Shown: one piece after another, positions 60,435 to 64,000 of the stretch | Layout of the letters: every line of letters begins with the position of its first letter | Position numbering within the stretch: position 1 is the first letter of the stretch | DNA from: Polymorphospora lycopeni | Lineage (GTDB): Bacteria > Actinomycetota > Actinomycetes > Mycobacteriales > Micromonosporaceae | NCBI RefSeq assembly: GCF_042237075.1 | Contig: NZ_JBCGDC010000023.1 | Location: 14,663-78,662, forward strand | DNA: 64,000 bases | Direction: 5' to 3' | The notes under the pieces: model-generated | Told to the model about the DNA's origin: nothing | The model's input: the letters and a program-made list of their open reading frames with translations, nothing else | Databases searched by the model: none | Made by a program: the position numbers and the translations under genes

Positions 60435-61829
60435 GTGCGCGAGCATCTAGTGGTCGTGGTGCCTGGTATCGGAGGGAGTGTCCTGGCCCGGCCGGGGCAG
60501 CCTGATGCTCCGCTGTGGTCGGTGGGCTGGACGGATCGGCGGCTGCTGCGGCGTCCGGAGCTGTTGAGCCTGGCCGAGACGCCGGCGCTGGAGCCGGTGG
60601 GGCTGATCCGGTCGTTGCGGCCGGTGCCGTTCTGGACGGCGGTACCTGGCTACGAGGGGCTGTTGAAGGCGCTCGGGCATCCGCATCCGACGGTGTTGCC
60701 GGTGCCGTACGACTTCCGTCTCGGCGTCGCGCCGGCCGCCGAGCGCCTTGCGGACCGGGTCGAGGAACGGTTGCGAGAGCTGTGGCCGGGCGGTAACCAT
60801 GCCGGTCGGGTGATCGTGGTGGCGCACTCGATGGGGGGCCTGGTCGCGCGGCACTGGATCGGTCTCGGCGGCGGTGATGCGTACTGTCGGGCGTTGATCA
60901 CGTTGGGGACGCCGCACTGGGGCGCGCCGAAGGCATTGAACGTGCTGGCCAACGGCATCTTGGTCAAGGGCCTGCCAGCGTTTTCTGGGCTACGAGACGT
61001 GCTGCGGCAGTGGCCGTCCATCGCGGAGTTGCTGCCGCGCTACCAGGCGGTGGTGGACGCACGGCCGGCGCACGTGGGTGGCACGGGCGGGTTGCTCTAC
61101 CCGTACGAGCTGCCGTTGCCGTGGCATGAGTGGGGCGCTGACCCGGCGGCGGCGTACCGGCTGCACGTGGACATCGAGCAGGCGTGGGCGAAACTGCCCC
61201 GCGACGGGACGAAGGTGGTGCCGCGGGTCGGTTACGGCCATGGCACCCTGCGCGCCGCTGCCTGGGATGGTGAGGGGGTGCGGGTGACATCCGACCCGCT
61301 GTCGTTTCCACGGCTCGGTCGATGGGACGGCGAGCTCGGTGACGGGACGGTGCCGGCTTATGCGGCGGTTCCGGTGGAGATGGCCGATGAGCCGCCGGAC
61401 GACTTCCTCATGCCGTACCGGCACGGCCGTTTCGCCGCGATGACGGCCGTCGCCGATCTCACGGCCCGCTACGAGGGCCGCGGTGATCTGCGCCCGTTCC
61501 GCGGCGTGCAGCATCCGGCGGTGCTGGGTGCCGACCTCGACGAGGTCCAGGTCGCCGGTGAGCCCGTCGACGTCGCGGCGAGCATCCGCGGCGATGACGT
61601 CGACACCGCCGGGGTACGGGTATGGGCCGTGGTTGAGGATCCCGCGACGGGCCGACCGGCGTTCGACGACGTCGAATTCGTGGCCGACGCGGGCGGGTAC
61701 CGGACGGTGCTGCCGCCCCTACCGCCCGGCACGTACACGGTGCGGCTGTCGGCGCGGGAGGTGCCCGGCGCCGGGGATCTGGAGACCACCGAGACGGTCG
61801 AGGTGTTCGATGACGCCGACCTCGGCTGA
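60435..61829 (+). CDS. LCAT-like alpha/beta hydrolase with C-terminal beta-sandwich
   Basis: GTG at 60435 (or the adjacent 60432) follows GAGGGGGG; upstream sequence in frame looks non-coding. The 464-residue cytosolic protein has the LCAT/lipase layout: VVVVPGIGGSVL, nucleophile Ser 132 in VVAHSMGGLVARHW, Asp 303 in LGDGTVP and His 330 in PYRHGRF, a full triad. Residues 385-464 form an Ig-like or carboxypeptidase-regulatory-like domain (PLPPGTYTVRLSAREVPGAG). It has no signal peptide, so it may act on the inner membrane leaflet. It overlaps the next gene by 20 bp; together they form a probable effector and sensor unit. Confidence 0.8.
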   Translation: MREHLVVVVPGIGGSVLARPGQPDAPLWSVGWTDRRLLRRPELLSLAETPALEPVGLIRSLRPVPFWTAVPGYEGLLKALGHPHPTVLPVPYDFRLGVAPAAERLADRVEERLRELWPGGNHAGRVIVVAHSMGGLVARHWIGLGGGDAYCRALITLGTPHWGAPKALNVLANGILVKGLPAFSGLRDVLRQWPSIAELLPRYQAVVDARPAHVGGTGGLLYPYELPLPWHEWGADPAAAYRLHVDIEQAWAKLPRDGTKVVPRVGYGHGTLRAAAWDGEGVRVTSDPLSFPRLGRWDGELGDGTVPAYAAVPVEMADEPPDDFLMPYRHGRFAAMTAVADLTARYEGRGDLRPFRGVQHPAVLGADLDEVQVAGEPVDVAASIRGDDVDTAGVRVWAVVEDPATGRPAFDDVEFVADAGGYRTVLPPLPPGTYTVRLSAREVPGAGDLETTETVEVFDDADLG

Positions 61830-64000
61830 CGGGACTCCGGACGGCCGGACGTCGGGGGTGGACTGGCCGGCGTGGTCGGTCGCCACCGATCCGGCGGCGC
61901 TGGCCCGGTACATCGTTCCGGATGTGGTCGCCCGGCATGTCCGGATACCGGCGGGCGACGGCTCACCGACCAGCCGGCTGAAGGAGGTATGGTCGGGTCT
62001 GCGTGATGTCCGGGTCGGGTACGCGGTCGAGCCACCTGACGCCGCCCTGGGTTTTCAGCGTGTGCGGGCACCGGGCGAGGTGCTGGTCGCTCCGGGGACC
62101 GGGACCTGTCTTGATCTGGCTCTGGTGTTGGCGGGGGCGTGTGTGCACGCCGGCCTGCCCACCGCGGTCATCGTGCTGTCACCTGCTGATGGAGCCGAAG
62201 CGGGGCATGCGCTGGTGGCGGTTGGCCTTACCGACCGGTGGCCGTTCGGTGGCATATCGATGGCCGCACCGGAACGCCTGGCCGCCGTGACGGCCCGGAC
62301 TCTGCAGGGGCCACCACGCGACGTGGTCATCGTTGACCCCAATGGACTCGCGACCGCAGTCGGCGCCACTGCGACCGCCGGCCTGGATACCGATCTCGAC
62401 AGGGCGATCGGCAACGGCTACCGACACCTGACCGGTGGGGCTTTGACGTGGCGGTTGGCCGTCACCCCTGACAGTGAGGCGCGGTACCGGCCGGCGCCCG
62501 TCCCGGCGGTATTGCCGCTGCGCGAGATTTACCAGCGGCCCGACGTAGCCGAGTCGGTGCTGAAGTTGGTCCGCGCGGAGTATGCCCTTACCCCGTTCCA
62601 GGCTCGCGACGAACTCACCGTCCTCGAGGACTTCGCCCACCGCACTGCCGTCGGCGACCGTACCGGGCTAGCCATCATCCACGGCACCGGTGGATCCGGC
62701 AAGACCCGCCTCGCTCTGGAACTGGCCGACCGGCTACGCAAAGCCGGCTGGTACGCCGGCCCGCTGCGCGAGTTCATCACCCACGACGAAGAGGCGCACC
62801 GGCAGGCGAGCCTGACCTGGCTGGCCGAGGTCACCGCGCCGATGCTCGTGCTGGTCGACTACGCCGACGCCCGCGTCGAGGACCTCAAACTGCTCTTGGC
62901 CACTGTCAAACACCGTGCTGGACCACCCGCCGTGGTGGTGGTTACCGCCCGCGCTGTTGAGGGCGACTGGCTGGTCGACGTCCGAGACGCGCTGACCGCC
63001 GACCTTCATCCGTGCGTCCTCGACAGCGTCGAACTGGCTGACACCCACCCGCACCCCGACCGTATTTACGAGCGCACCTATGCCAGCATCCGAGCTCACG
63101 CATCCAAGACGCCGCCGGTTCCGCCTGCCCGCCCCGGCCACGACTGGACCACACTGGACCTGGTGCTGTTCGGCTGGCTAGCCGCTACCAGCACGGCCGA
63201 GCTACCGACCACCGAGGCCGGCCTGCACGAAGTTGTACTCAAACATGAACAGAAGTACTGGGCCACCACCTACGAGGACCTAGCCGGTGGCCGTGGCGAC
63301 AGGCAACTGTTGGCCACCGCTGGAGCCTGCCTGACGCTGCTCGGGCCGACCGACCTCGACACAGCGACCGAGGCGCTTCAAGTTGTCCCACCATTACACC
63401 AAGACGCTCGATGGCGACGCGACATCGCCAGGACCTTCGCGACCTGCCTCGCCCGACGCCCCGGCGAACGGTGGGCGATACGGCCCGACCCGATCGGCGA
63501 CTATCACCTGACCCGCACTCTGGCCGCCAAACCGGAGTCGCTCGCCCGATGGCTACCCGCCAGCCTCGATGACGACGCAGTGCTGCCGCCGATGCTCGTG
63601 CTGCAACGTGCCAGCACCGACAGCCAACTGTTCGAGTCACTGCTACGGGCCAGCCCCGAGCGGTGGCCGCTCGTGCTGGCCATCGCCACCGCTCTCGGCG
63701 GCCCGGCCGGGCAGGCGCTCGAAACCCTAGTCCAAGCCACCGACTGCCCGTTGCCGCTGAATGAACTGTCCGAACAACTGCCCTTCCACGCCACCAGACT
63801 CTGGCACCTGGCCCGGCTCGTTGACGAACGTCAGCTACACGCCGCCTCCAATGCACCCCAGCAACACGCCGAACTCCTTCTACGAGTAAGCGTCCGCCGC
63901 GCCAACGCCGGGGACCGGGCGGGGGCTCTGGTCGCGATTGATGAGGCGGTCGCGTTCTACCGCAAGCTGGCGGAGGCGAATCCGGGCGTGTTCCTGTCCG
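61810..64000 (+). CDS. Transglutaminase-like domain + STAND-type NTPase + TPR-like protein, cut by window end
   Basis: ATG at 61810 lies inside the end of the hydrolase gene; 730 codons are visible with no stop. Residues 85-180 read as a transglutaminase-like cysteine-protease fold: Cys 100 in GTCLDLALVLA, His 133 in AGHALVAVGL and Asp 176 in VVIVDPNG. A P-loop NTPase follows with Walker A GTGGSGKT near 292-299 and Walker B MLVLVDYAD (Asp 350). A helical region and, from about 690, TPR-like repeats (RANAGDRAGALVAIDEAVAF) run off the edge. The layout of effector, STAND NTPase and repeat sensor is that of NLR-like (Avs-type) conflict proteins. A defence role is inferred from architecture. Confidence 0.8.
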   Translation, partial: MTPTSADGTPDGRTSGVDWPAWSVATDPAALARYIVPDVVARHVRIPAGDGSPTSRLKEVWSGLRDVRVGYAVEPPDAALGFQRVRAPGEVLVAPGTGTCLDLALVLAGACVHAGLPTAVIVLSPADGAEAGHALVAVGLTDRWPFGGISMAAPERLAAVTARTLQGPPRDVVIVDPNGLATAVGATATAGLDTDLDRAIGNGYRHLTGGALTWRLAVTPDSEARYRPAPVPAVLPLREIYQRPDVAESVLKLVRAEYALTPFQARDELTVLEDFAHRTAVGDRTGLAIIHGTGGSGKTRLALELADRLRKAGWYAGPLREFITHDEEAHRQASLTWLAEVTAPMLVLVDYADARVEDLKLLLATVKHRAGPPAVVVVTARAVEGDWLVDVRDALTADLHPCVLDSVELADTHPHPDRIYERTYASIRAHASKTPPVPPARPGHDWTTLDLVLFGWLAATSTAELPTTEAGLHEVVLKHEQKYWATTYEDLAGGRGDRQLLATAGACLTLLGPTDLDTATEALQVVPPLHQDARWRRDIARTFATCLARRPGERWAIRPDPIGDYHLTRTLAAKPESLARWLPASLDDDAVLPPMLVLQRASTDSQLFESLLRASPERWPLVLAIATALGGPAGQALETLVQATDCPLPLNELSEQLPFHATRLWHLARLVDERQLHAASNAPQQHAELLLRVSVRRANAGDRAGALVAIDEAVAFYRKLAEANPGVFLS

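Overview
The window is very GC-rich DNA with the codon use, GTG starts and gene families of an actinomycete; the family mix (BTAD proteins, replication-relaxation protein, MraY, IS701, IS6, IS110 and IS3 relatives) fits the Micromonosporaceae, but no rRNA or tRNA is present to fix the genus. Nearly all of it is accessory DNA. From about 1 to 51.6 kb it reads as one integrative and conjugative element ending in an excisionase and a tyrosine integrase. From 51.7 to 64 kb it is a patchwork of IS remnants, a restriction-modification cassette and a candidate defence locus.

Layout of the element. 1-12.6 kb: membrane proteins and two paralogous membrane-anchored BTAD proteins (994 and 7782), with a leftward cassette between them: a secreted beta-trefoil lectin, a secreted NucA/NucB-type nuclease and a possible immunity protein. 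13-26.4 kb: a long leftward block with a CobT-like VWA protein, a MoxR-like ATPase, a transglycosylase/M23 cell-wall hydrolase, a GGDEF protein, a winged-helix protein and many element-specific unknowns. A DnaA-box-like cluster and a strong hairpin sit in its largest gap. A lone rightward gene at 23035 looks like a decayed GyrB ATPase domain. 27-29.7 kb: unknown genes and transposase remnants. 29.7-37.3 kb: the conjugation operon (leftward), in order pilin (VirB2-like), VirB6/TrbL-like, PrgI-like, VirB4-like, VirD4/TraG-like, replication-relaxation protein, tightly coupled by 4-bp start/stop overlaps up to the VirD4 gene. No canonical relaxase is visible.

37.9-43 kb holds cargo: a repeat protein, a complete second-copy-type mraY between 30-bp direct repeats, a decayed DinB-like gene, a short inverted-repeat element and a 180-bp pure G/C tract that is probably an assembly artefact. 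42.2-43.1 kb encodes a sigma-factor-like regulator. Upstream of it lies an 830-bp gene-free region packed with TGTGACA motifs, and then an overlapping rightward operon for DNA modification: a degenerate methyltransferase, a TSPPY methyltransferase, a PP-loop/PAPS-reductase-like protein, a frameshifted C5 methyltransferase, a beta-class methyltransferase and a GNAT-like protein. A near-identical 40-bp element precedes both this operon and the conjugation operon in the same relative orientation, so the two are probably co-regulated. After a perfect terminator come xis and int, then an 81-bp fragment of the 3' end of purF, the best candidate for the attachment site.

Right of the element: IS110, ABC-permease and IS3 remnants; a C5 methyltransferase, Vsr nicking endonuclease and PD-(D/E)XK endonuclease cassette of lower GC; a small secreted protein; an HTH membrane protein; an IS6-type element inside an IS701-type remnant. 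At the right edge is a two-gene unit, an LCAT-like hydrolase overlapping a large protein with a transglutaminase-like Cys-His-Asp domain, a STAND-type NTPase and TPR-like repeats. This pair, cut by the window edge, is the strongest candidate for an undescribed defence system.
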